From: Streptomyces wuyuanensis
GTDB taxonomy: Bacteria > Actinomycetota > Actinomycetes > Streptomycetales > Streptomycetaceae
Length of the DNA stretch: 64,000 nt
Reading direction: 5' to 3'
NCBI RefSeq assembly: GCF_900103455.1
Contig: NZ_FNHI01000002.1
Span: forward strand, 310,001-374,000
The position numbers and the translations under genes are program-made. Below, piece after piece: positions 44,070 to 51,818 of the stretch. Within the stretch, counting starts at the first letter, position 1. The number at the start of each line of letters is the position of its first letter. Under the pieces are notes generated by a model, which saw only the letters and a list, made by a program, of their open reading frames with translations, did no database searches and was not told where the DNA came from.

Positions 44070-45731
44070 GTGCGGATCGGACTGCTCACGGACGGTGGTT
44101 ATCCGTATGCGACGGGTCAGTCCAGGCTCTGGTGCGACCGGCTCGTGCGCGGGCTGGAGCAGCACGACTTCGACGTGTACGCCCTCAGCCGCTCCGCCCA
44201 CCAGGAGGACCAGGGCTGGGTGGAACTCCCGCGCCAGGTTCAGCGGGTGCGGACGGCGCCCCTGTGGGCGCCCGAGGACGACGGGCGCACCTACGGCCGG
44301 CGCGAACGGCGCGTGTTCGCCGCCCACTTCGCCTCCCTCGCCCGTGCCGTCTGCTCCGACGGCGACCGCGAGGCGTTCGCCGAGGGGCTGTACGGGCTGG
44401 CCGGACTCGCCCGGGAGCGCGGCGGACTGTACGCGGCGCTGCGCTCCGAACTGGCCGTGCGCACACTGGAGTCCGCCTGCCGCGCCCCCGGCGCACGCAG
44501 GGCCGTGCACACCGCCGCGGTCCCCGACTACCTCGCCTTCGCCGACGAGCTCGAGCGCGCTCTGCGCCCGCTCTCGCTCGACTGGTACGGCGACGCCTCC
44601 CTAGGCTCGGTCGACCTCTGCCACGCCGCGTCCGGCGGCACGGCCGCCCTGCCCGGGCTTCTGGCCAAACGCTTCTTCGGGGTGCCGCTGCTGGTCACGG
44701 AGTACGGCGTGCAACTGCGCGCCCACTACCTCGCGGCCTACGACGCGCCCCTCGCCTCCCCCGTCCGCGCCCTGCTCGCCGCCTTCCACGGGTGCCTCGC
44801 CTCGGAGGTCTACCGACAGGCGTCCGTGATCACCCCCGGGAACACCCACGCCAGACGCTGGCAGGAGAAGTGCGGCGCCGACCCGGCCCGGTTGCGCACG
44901 GTCTACCCCGGCATGGACGCCGAGCGCTTCACCGCGGTGGGGGAGGGGGACGACTCCGGCGACCCGCACACCCTCGTCTGGGTCGGCCGCGTCGAGCCGG
45001 CCAAGGACCTCGTGGCACTGCTCCACGCCTTCGCCGAGGTGCGCAAGGAGGAGCCCGAGGCGCGGCTGCGGATTCTGGGCGCCCCCGTGACGGGTCCCGA
45101 GTCCGGCGCCTATCTCGCGCACTGCAGGGCCCTGGCCGCGCAGCTCTTCCCCGACGAGGCCGCGGACGCACACGCGGTCGGCGACAACCCCGTCTCGTTC
45201 GAGGAGATAGGCGGCCCGGAGGCCCCTGACCTCGCCGAAGCCTATGCCGCCGGGGCGGTGATCGTTCTGTCCAGCGTCGTCGAGGGCTTCCCGATCAGCC
45301 TCGTCGAGGCGATGTTCTGCGGCCGGGCGACCGTGTCCACCGATGTCGGCGCGGTCGTCGAGGTCATCGGCGGTACGGGGCTCGTCGTCCCTCCGCGCAA
45401 CCCCCGGGCGCTCGCGGACGCCTGTCTGGCACTGCTGCGCGACCCCGAACGCCGTGAACGGCTCGGTGCCGCGGCCCGCGCCCGGGCGCTCGAACTCTTC
45501 ACGGTCGAGCAGAACCTCGCCGCGTTCCGCGGCATCTATCTGGAGCTCATCTCCCACAGCCCGGTCCACCGCGACTCGGACGCCGTCGACGGCGACGGTG
45601 AGCCCGTCCCCTTCGCCACCCCGGCGGAGGCGCATGTCCCCGGTCACTGGACCGGCGGCCGCACCCGTCCCAGCTGGGCGGACCCCGCATCCATCACCAC
45701 CGCGGCCGCACCAGGAGGGCCCGATGTCTGA
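44070..45731 (+). CDS. PelF-like GT4 glycosyltransferase with N-terminal DUF3492
   Basis: A 553-residue cytosolic glycosyltransferase. The N-terminal DUF3492 region begins VRIGLLTDGGYPYATGQ, typical of PelF. The C-terminal GT-B domain (~280-510) has LVWVGRVEPAKD and the retaining E-x7-E motif at Glu405-Glu413 (EGFPISLVE). In Pseudomonas, PelF polymerises GalNAc/GlcNAc-type Pel polysaccharide from UDP-sugars. The GTG at 44070 is preceded by GGAG and the frame is open upstream. The end overlaps the next gene by eight bases. Confidence 0.9.
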   Translation: MRIGLLTDGGYPYATGQSRLWCDRLVRGLEQHDFDVYALSRSAHQEDQGWVELPRQVQRVRTAPLWAPEDDGRTYGRRERRVFAAHFASLARAVCSDGDREAFAEGLYGLAGLARERGGLYAALRSELAVRTLESACRAPGARRAVHTAAVPDYLAFADELERALRPLSLDWYGDASLGSVDLCHAASGGTAALPGLLAKRFFGVPLLVTEYGVQLRAHYLAAYDAPLASPVRALLAAFHGCLASEVYRQASVITPGNTHARRWQEKCGADPARLRTVYPGMDAERFTAVGEGDDSGDPHTLVWVGRVEPAKDLVALLHAFAEVRKEEPEARLRILGAPVTGPESGAYLAHCRALAAQLFPDEAADAHAVGDNPVSFEEIGGPEAPDLAEAYAAGAVIVLSSVVEGFPISLVEAMFCGRATVSTDVGAVVEVIGGTGLVVPPRNPRALADACLALLRDPERRERLGAAARARALELFTVEQNLAAFRGIYLELISHSPVHRDSDAVDGDGEPVPFATPAEAHVPGHWTGGRTRPSWADPASITTAAAPGGPDV

Positions 45732-46959
45732 CCCCACCGCCGCCACCCCGGCCGGCAGAACCATCACCGCGCGGCAGCCCGGGTCCGAGCGCCGCCCGGT
45801 CGCCGTGGCCGACGCTCCCCGGCGGCCCGCAGGCGCCGGGGCGCGCGGCGCCCGCTCACCGGAACCGGCGGCCAAGGAGCGAACCCCGGGCGGAACCGGC
45901 GCGGCTCGGGCCAGGACCGGCCGTCGCGGGCCCGCCGACCCGGTGAAGGCGCTGATGCACCGCCACCGCGAACTGTGCGAACGGGCCGTCGATCCGCTGG
46001 GGATCGCCGCCGGTCTGGAGGCCCACGGAGTCACCGACCGGACCGCGGCCCGCTTCCGGCACCGCGATGTGTTCTCGCTCGCCGAGGAGCTCTACGCCCG
46101 GGTGCCGCGAGGCGACGGGAGTCCGCCGCCCGCGGGGGACGAGGAAGCGGGGGCACGCCCCGCGCCTCTGGTCTCCGCGCTGGCACCGGGCGCGGTGGCC
46201 GTCCTCACTGTGGTCGGCCTCCGTCTCACCGACGGCGTGGCCCGGCCGGCAGTGGGAGCGGCCGGGGCGGTGGGGCTGGCCGTCGCGCTCGCCTGGAGTC
46301 TGCGGCGCGGGCCCCTGCGCGCCCCGGGGCGCACGGTGCCGGTGACGCGGCTCCTGGTGTGCTGGCTCGTGGCGTACGCCCTCCTCGGCGACGGGCTGCT
46401 CGCCGGACTCGTCGCCGGTGGGCCCGACGGGCCCTGGCCGCCCGCGGCCGGGCCGATCGCGGGCCTCGCCTTCGCCGTGGCGCCCGCCGCCTGGACCGCA
46501 CGGATGTTCTCCGCCCAGGCGCGGCGCAGGCTGGGCGGCAGCAGAGGGCTCGAGGAGTTCGCCGCGGGCGCACGGCCCCTCCTGCTCGGCGCCGTGGCCC
46601 TCCACACCGGCTGCCTCATCGCCCTGCTCGTCCTGACGTCCCTCGTGCTGCCCGTGGCTCTCGCCTCGGCCGTCGCCCTAGGCCTGCTGCTGTTCCTCGC
46701 CCGGCTGCTCACCGTGCACGGCTTCCCGCACGCCGCCGCGGCCGGCCTCGGCCTCGCCTGCGCCGGCGAGATGCTGGCGCTGGCCGCGGTCCTCGGCGGA
46801 CGCCTCCCAGGTTGCGCCTCCCTCGCCCGGCCCGTCGAGGCGGCGGTGGACGCCTGGGGTCCCGCCGCCGTGCCCGCCCTCGTGTGCGGCGCCGTCGCCG
46901 TCGGGCTGCTGGTCCACGCGACCGCCGCCCTCTCGCGGGCCTCGGCCCACACCACATGA
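45724..46959 (+). CDS. Polytopic membrane protein of the Pel-like cluster
   Basis: A 411-residue protein. Residues ~1-75 are disordered and basic; ~78-130 form a cytosolic helical domain (LMHRHRELCERAVDPLG); the rest has about 8-9 hydrophobic helices. It lacks sequence I can recognise as PelG or a Wzx/MATE flippase, although its position after PelF is where PelG stands in Pel operons. It may be the membrane partner for polymer export. Start ATG overlaps the previous stop; its own stop overlaps the first mini-ORF (ATGA). Confidence 0.82.
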   Translation: MSDPTAATPAGRTITARQPGSERRPVAVADAPRRPAGAGARGARSPEPAAKERTPGGTGAARARTGRRGPADPVKALMHRHRELCERAVDPLGIAAGLEAHGVTDRTAARFRHRDVFSLAEELYARVPRGDGSPPPAGDEEAGARPAPLVSALAPGAVAVLTVVGLRLTDGVARPAVGAAGAVGLAVALAWSLRRGPLRAPGRTVPVTRLLVCWLVAYALLGDGLLAGLVAGGPDGPWPPAAGPIAGLAFAVAPAAWTARMFSAQARRRLGGSRGLEEFAAGARPLLLGAVALHTGCLIALLVLTSLVLPVALASAVALGLLLFLARLLTVHGFPHAAAAGLGLACAGEMLALAAVLGGRLPGCASLARPVEAAVDAWGPAAVPALVCGAVAVGLLVHATAALSRASAHTT

Positions 46960-47042
46960 CCTCCCCCACGCACTCCCGCGGAGCCGACGCCGCGGGCGTA
47001 TCCCACCACCGCACGATCCCCCGAGGAGACAGACGACAATGA
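46956..47042 (+). CDS. Mini-ORF 1 (28 codons)
   Basis: ATGACC at 46956 overlaps the stop of the membrane-protein gene and encodes MTSPTHSRGADAAGVSHHRT plus IPRGDRRQ. It ends in an ATGA overlap with mini-ORF 2. It has no ribosome binding site of its own, so any translation would be by coupling. It may be chance. Confidence 0.35.
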   Translation: MTSPTHSRGADAAGVSHHRTIPRGDRRQ

Positions 47043-47092
47043 CCCCGCAACACCCAGCACCGGCCCGTCGGCCGCGAGGAGCCGCGCGATGA
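47039..47092 (+). CDS. Mini-ORF 2 (17 codons), possible coupling leader
   Basis: MTPQHPAPARRPRGAAR is read from an ATG with GAGGAG ten bases upstream, and ends in an ATGA overlap with the SDR start. The Pro/Arg-rich peptide and good binding site suggest a coupling or pausing leader. Confidence 0.45.
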   Translation: MTPQHPAPARRPRGAAR

Positions 47093-48060
47093 GGGTGCTG
47101 CTGCTCGGAGCAAACGGATTCCTCGGCCGGTTCGTCGCCGACCGGTTGCTGGCCGACCCGGCCGTGCATCTGACCGCGCTGGGGCGCGGTGACGATGCCG
47201 ACGTACGGTTCGACCTCGCGGGCGGCAGCCCGGGGGCGCTCACCCGGTTCCTGGACGCCGTCCACCCGGGAGTCGTGATCAACTGCGCGGGTGCCACCCG
47301 CGGGGGCGCCCGCGACCTCACCCGGCACAACACGGTGGCCGTGGCCACCGTCTGCGAGGCCATGCGACGCAGCGGCTGCGACGCCCGGCTCGTCCAGCTC
47401 GGCTGCGCCTCCGAGTACGGGCCCTCGCAGCCCGGCTCCTCCACCCCCGAGGACGCCGTGCCGCGCCCCGGCGGGCCGTACGGCGTGTCCAAGCTCGCGG
47501 CGACCGAGCTGGTCCTCGGGTCCGGGCTGGACGCGGTCGTCCTGCGGGTGTTCTCGCCCGTCGGGCCCGGAACCCCGGCCGGCTCACCGCTCGGCCGGCT
47601 GGCCGAGGCCATGCGCCGGGCCATGCAGGCCGGTGACGGCGAGTTGAAGCTCAGCGGGCTCGGCGTCCAGCGCGACTTCGTCGACGTGCGGGACGTGGCC
47701 CGCGCCGTCCACGCCGCCTCGCTCTCCGCCGCGCAGGGCGTCGTCAACATCGGAACCGGCCGTGCGGTGCGGCTGCGTGATGCCGCCGCGGTGCTCGCCC
47801 GGGTCGCCGGCTACGCGGGGGCACTGCACGAGCTGGACGGCGCGCCCCACCGCCCCGGGCACCCGGTCATCGGCGCCCCCCGGGGCCCCGAGTCCGTCCC
47901 GGAGCAGCTGGGCGCCACGCCCTACCCCTACCCCGACGGCTGCGGCAGCTGGCAGCAGGCGGACGTACGAACCGCCCGCGACCGCCTGGGCTGGCGGCCG
48001 CGGATCAACCTGGAGGAGTCCCTCGCGGACATCTGGATGGAGGCGGCATGCCGCATCTGA
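47089..48060 (+). CDS. NAD-dependent epimerase/dehydratase (extended SDR)
   Basis: A 323-residue nucleotide-sugar enzyme. The Rossmann motif is GANGFLG (Gly7, Gly10, Gly13); the active site has CASEYG and Tyr131-x3-Lys135 (YGVSK). FVDVRDVARAVHAA is the usual C-terminal SDR segment. It could be a UDP-sugar C4-epimerase such as PelX, or a ketoreductase; the sequence alone does not decide. GAGGAG lies seven bases before the ATG. It overlaps the next gene by 13 bases. Confidence 0.88.
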   Translation: MRVLLLGANGFLGRFVADRLLADPAVHLTALGRGDDADVRFDLAGGSPGALTRFLDAVHPGVVINCAGATRGGARDLTRHNTVAVATVCEAMRRSGCDARLVQLGCASEYGPSQPGSSTPEDAVPRPGGPYGVSKLAATELVLGSGLDAVVLRVFSPVGPGTPAGSPLGRLAEAMRRAMQAGDGELKLSGLGVQRDFVDVRDVARAVHAASLSAAQGVVNIGTGRAVRLRDAAAVLARVAGYAGALHELDGAPHRPGHPVIGAPRGPESVPEQLGATPYPYPDGCGSWQQADVRTARDRLGWRPRINLEESLADIWMEAACRI

Positions 48061-48803
48061 TCAGCACGGACCGCGCACTCTCCGCCACGGGCGCCGACCG
48101 GCTCGGTTTCGGTGTCCCGGGCTACGCCCACCCTCTGGTCGCCCCGGTCGAATGGGCCGAGCTGACCAGACCGGGCACGCCGCTGCACTGGGCCGTCCTC
48201 AATGTCTCGGACGGCCCGGGCAGCAGACCCGACCCGCACTGTCTGGAGGCGGCGGGCAAGCTCACCAACGCCGGAGTCCGGGTGCTCGGACGCATCGACC
48301 TCGCCCACGGTGCCCGAACGTTCGGCGAGATCGTCTCCGACGCCCATCGCTACCTCGACTGGTACAAGGTCGGAGGGTTCCTGCTGGACCGCTGCCCGGT
48401 CGAGCAGGCGGACCTGCCACAGGTCCGCCGTGCGACGGCCACGCTGGAGGCCGTTCTCGACGGTGGGCACATCGTCCTGGGCCACGGCGAGCATCCGCAT
48501 CCCGGATACGCGGAGGTGGCCGATCAGCTCGTCACCTTCTCCGGCGCGTGGACCGACTACCGCTGGTCGCAGGTGGCGGAGTGGACGGCCGACCATCCGC
48601 CGGAGCGGTTCGTGCACTTCGTGCACGGGGTGCCCCGGACCCATCTGGACGAGGCGATGAGGATCGCCCGCTGGCAGGGTGCGGGAACGATCTTCTTCAC
48701 CGACCGTTCGGACACGGGCAGGGGACAGAACGGGGCATTCGACTCGTTGCCCGGCTACTGGGACGAAATTGTCTCGCGGATTGGACCGGGTGTCTCGGAA
48801 TGA
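48048..48803 (+). CDS. Spherulation-specific family 4 (GH114-like) protein
   Basis: A 251-residue protein of the spherulin-4 family, a TIM-barrel group related to endo-alpha-1,4-polygalactosaminidases (GH114) and to the hydrolase part of PelA. Segments include FGVPGYAHPLVAPVEW, VRVLGRIDLAHGART and YKVGGFLLDRCPVEQ, whose Asp is a candidate catalytic residue. It has no signal peptide, unlike PelA, so it would work inside the cell or leave by another route. Last gene of the overlapping cluster. Confidence 0.85.
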   Translation: MPHLISTDRALSATGADRLGFGVPGYAHPLVAPVEWAELTRPGTPLHWAVLNVSDGPGSRPDPHCLEAAGKLTNAGVRVLGRIDLAHGARTFGEIVSDAHRYLDWYKVGGFLLDRCPVEQADLPQVRRATATLEAVLDGGHIVLGHGEHPHPGYAEVADQLVTFSGAWTDYRWSQVAEWTADHPPERFVHFVHGVPRTHLDEAMRIARWQGAGTIFFTDRSDTGRGQNGAFDSLPGYWDEIVSRIGPGVSE

Positions 48804-48869
48804 GAGGGCGCGTGGCACTGTTACAGCCAGAACAACCGTACTGACGCAACCACCAACGACGGAGTCCCC

Positions 48870-50048
48870 GTGTCGCTGCCACCCCTGGTCGAGCCGGCTG
48901 CCGAGCTCACCGTAGACGAGGTCCGCAGGTACTCCCGCCACCTGATCATCCCGGATGTCGGGATGGACGGGCAGAAGCGGCTGAAGAACGCCAAGGTGCT
49001 CTGTGTGGGCGCCGGTGGCCTCGGCTCGCCTGCGCTGATGTACCTGGCGGCGGCCGGTGTCGGCACGCTCGGCATCGTGGAGTTCGACGAGGTCGACGAG
49101 TCGAACCTGCAGCGTCAGATCATCCACAGCCAGTCGGACATCGGCCGCTCCAAGGCCGAGTCCGCGCGTGACAGCGTCAAGGGCATCAACCCGTACGTCA
49201 ACGTGGTCCTTCACGAAGAGCGGCTCGAGGCCGAGAACGTGATGGACATCTTCAGTCAGTACGACCTCATCGTCGACGGCACGGACAACTTCGCCACCCG
49301 CTACCTGGTGAACGACGCGTGCGTGCTGCTCAACAAGCCGTACGTATGGGGGTCGATCTACCGCTTCGACGGCCAGGCCTCGGTGTTCTGGTCCGAGCAC
49401 GGCCCCTGCTACCGCTGCCTGTACCCGGAGCCCCCGCCGCCCGGCATGGTGCCCTCCTGCGCCGAGGGCGGTGTGCTGGGCGTGCTCTGCGCGTCCATCG
49501 GCTCCATCCAGGTCAACGAGGCCATCAAGCTGCTCGCCGGCATCGGCGAGCCGCTGGTCGGCCGCCTGATGATCTACGACGCCCTGGAGATGCAGTACCG
49601 CCAGGTGAAGGTCCGCAAGGACCCGAACTGCGCGGTCTGCGGCGAGAACCCGACCGTCACGGAGCTCATCGACTACGAGGCCTTCTGCGGCGTCGTGTCC
49701 GAGGAGGCCCAGGAGGCGGCGCTCGGCTCCACGATCACTCCGAAGCAGCTCAAGGAGTGGATCGACGACGGCGAGAACATCGACATCATCGACGTCCGCG
49801 AGCCGAACGAGTACGAGATCGTCTCGATCCCCGGCGCGCGTCTGATCCCGAAGAACGAGTTCCTGATGGGCACCGCCCTCCAGGACCTGCCGCAGGACAG
49901 GAAGATCGTCCTGCACTGCAAGACAGGTGTCCGCAGTGCGGAAGTCCTCGCGGTGCTCAAGTCCGCCGGCTTCGCCGACGCCGTCCACGTCGGCGGAGGC
50001 GTCATCGGCTGGGTCAACCAGATCGAGCCGGACAAGCCGGTCTACTAG
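48870..50048 (+). CDS. moeZ: Adenylyltransferase/sulfurtransferase MoeZ
   Basis: A 392-residue fusion. The N-terminal ThiF/MoeB domain has GAGGLGSPALMYLAAAGVG and the RQ segment NLQRQIIHS, with zinc cysteines in CYRCLYPEP and CAVCGENP. The C-terminal rhodanese domain (~285-392) has the persulfide Cys in LHCKTGVRSAE. It activates sulfur-carrier proteins (MoaD, ThiS, CysO-like) and transfers sulfur. GTG start. Rv3206c is the counterpart. A terminator hairpin follows. Confidence 0.95.
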   Translation: MSLPPLVEPAAELTVDEVRRYSRHLIIPDVGMDGQKRLKNAKVLCVGAGGLGSPALMYLAAAGVGTLGIVEFDEVDESNLQRQIIHSQSDIGRSKAESARDSVKGINPYVNVVLHEERLEAENVMDIFSQYDLIVDGTDNFATRYLVNDACVLLNKPYVWGSIYRFDGQASVFWSEHGPCYRCLYPEPPPPGMVPSCAEGGVLGVLCASIGSIQVNEAIKLLAGIGEPLVGRLMIYDALEMQYRQVKVRKDPNCAVCGENPTVTELIDYEAFCGVVSEEAQEAALGSTITPKQLKEWIDDGENIDIIDVREPNEYEIVSIPGARLIPKNEFLMGTALQDLPQDRKIVLHCKTGVRSAEVLAVLKSAGFADAVHVGGGVIGWVNQIEPDKPVY

Positions 50049-50067
50049 ACCCGCGCTCCGGAGCAAG

Positions 50068-50090
50068 GGGCCGGCCCGCTGGGCCGGCCC
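50068..50090 (+). terminator. Hairpin with T-run after moeZ
   Basis: GGGCCGGCCC arms (50068-50077 and 50081-50090) with a GCT loop followed by TTTC. Confidence 0.75.
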
Positions 50091-50158
50091 TTTCGCATGA
50101 GCGGACGGGCCCGCGGGCGGTGCCTCTTCCTCTGCGCCACAGGCGGGTGCGCGGGCAC

Positions 50159-51700
50159 CTAGCCGCAGGTCCTGCCGTCCTCCGGGACCTTCCCGTCCAG
50201 CAGGTAGCCGTCCACGATCCCCGTCACGCATCCGTTCGACGGGGTGTAGCCGCCATGACCCTCGCCCTTGTTGGTGAGCAGGACGCCGACCCCCTCGCCC
50301 AGTTCGTCCGCCATCCGCCGGGCGCCCTCGTACGGCGTCGCCGGGTCGCCGGTCGTGCCCACGACCAGGATCGGGCCCGCGCCCTTCGCGCTGGTCTCGG
50401 GCGTCTCGTGCTCCCCGGGGACCGGCCAGTCCGCGCACCACCCCGCCGTGTCCCAGGCCAGGAACGGACCGAACACCGGAGATATCCGCTCGAACTCCGG
50501 CAGGAGGGCCTTCGCCTCGGCCGGGGTCGGACGCTGCTTGGCGTCCGCGCACGATATCGCCCGCTGCGAATGGCTCTGCGTGCCGTAACTGCCGTCCGGC
50601 TCACGGTCGTTGTAGGAGTCCGCCAGGGCGAGCAGTCGCGCTCCGCGACCGCGCTCCTCCGCCTCAGTCAGGGCAGCGGTGAGGTCGGGCCACATGGTCT
50701 GCGAGTAGAGGGGCAGCACGATTCCGGTGAGTGCGAGGCTCTGGTTCAGCTCGCGGCCGTTGCCCGCCGGCAGCGGCTCCCTGTCGATCCGCTCCAGCAG
50801 CGCCGCTATCCGGGCGGTGCCCCGCTTCGGGTCCTCGCCCCTGCTCTTCAGGTAGTTGTCCAGGGCCCGCTGGAAGCCGGTGGTCTGGTTGCGGGCGTGC
50901 CCCACGGCGTCCGCCGTCGGGTCGACCACCGCGTCCAGCACCGTCCGTCCCACGTTCGCCGGGAACAGATGGGCGTACGTGCCGCCGAGCTGGGTGCCGT
51001 ACGAGATGCCGAAGTAGTTGAGCTTGCGGTCGCCCAGGACATGGCGGACCAGATCCATGTCCCGCGCGGCGTTCGCCGTGCCCACATGGGGGAGGACCTT
51101 TCCGGCGCGGCGCTCGCAGCCCTCGCCGAAGTCCCTGGCGTCCGCGAAGTAGGCCGCCTCCTCGGCTGCCGTGTCGGGAGTGAGGTCGACGCGCTCGGCG
51201 GCCTCCTCCGTGCCCGCGTCGTCGCGGCACACCACGCCCGAGCTCTCCGACACCCCGCGCGGATCGAAACCCACCAGGTCGTAGCGCGAGTTGAGCTTCT
51301 CGTACTCCGCGGACGCACGGGGCAGCAGATCAACGCCGGAGACTCCGGGGCCGCCGAAGTTGAACAGGAGCGAACCCAGGCGTTCGTCCTCGTCGCGCGC
51401 CGGGCGGCGGATCAGTGCCACGGAGATCGTCTCGCCGTCCGGGGCGCCGTAGTCGAGCGGTACCTTCACCGACGCGCAGGTCCAGCCCTCCTGGTCCGCG
51501 CAGGGTTGCCACCGCGGACGCTGCTTCGTGAGCGCGTCGGGGAGCCCCTGGGCGGCGTCGCCCTGCTTCACCGGGACGGAGGGGGCGGGACGGCCCTTGC
51601 CGTCCCCGCCCGCGCCATCGCCGGCGTCACAGGCCGCGAGCAGCCCGCCGGCCAGTGCCAGCGCCACGGCCGCCGCGGCCGGCCTCGTACGCAAAGACAT
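50159..51700 (-). CDS. TAP/SlpD-E-type lipoprotein peptidase
   Basis: A 513-residue exported lipoprotein (lipobox LLAAC, Cys ~24) of the tripeptidyl aminopeptidase / SlpD-SlpE family. The alpha/beta-hydrolase core has FNFGGPGVSGVD, the nucleophile GISYGTQLGG and, in the C-terminal TAP domain, GTTGDPATPYEGAR (Asp) and GEGHGGY (His). It should release short peptides from the N-termini of proteins at the cell surface. Paralogue of the next gene. Confidence 0.91.
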   Translation of the reverse strand: MSLRTRPAAAAVALALAGGLLAACDAGDGAGGDGKGRPAPSVPVKQGDAAQGLPDALTKQRPRWQPCADQEGWTCASVKVPLDYGAPDGETISVALIRRPARDEDERLGSLLFNFGGPGVSGVDLLPRASAEYEKLNSRYDLVGFDPRGVSESSGVVCRDDAGTEEAAERVDLTPDTAAEEAAYFADARDFGEGCERRAGKVLPHVGTANAARDMDLVRHVLGDRKLNYFGISYGTQLGGTYAHLFPANVGRTVLDAVVDPTADAVGHARNQTTGFQRALDNYLKSRGEDPKRGTARIAALLERIDREPLPAGNGRELNQSLALTGIVLPLYSQTMWPDLTAALTEAEERGRGARLLALADSYNDREPDGSYGTQSHSQRAISCADAKQRPTPAEAKALLPEFERISPVFGPFLAWDTAGWCADWPVPGEHETPETSAKGAGPILVVGTTGDPATPYEGARRMADELGEGVGVLLTNKGEGHGGYTPSNGCVTGIVDGYLLDGKVPEDGRTCG

Positions 51701-51818
51701 TCCTGCCCCCCGTGCATTCGCCCTGTCCGTTCACTGCTGCGCCATCCTAGGCGCCGTCACTGACAGTGACGGTGGGAACCGGGTGGTGGTGGTCCGGCCC
51801 GTCGGTGCCGGCCGTCCG

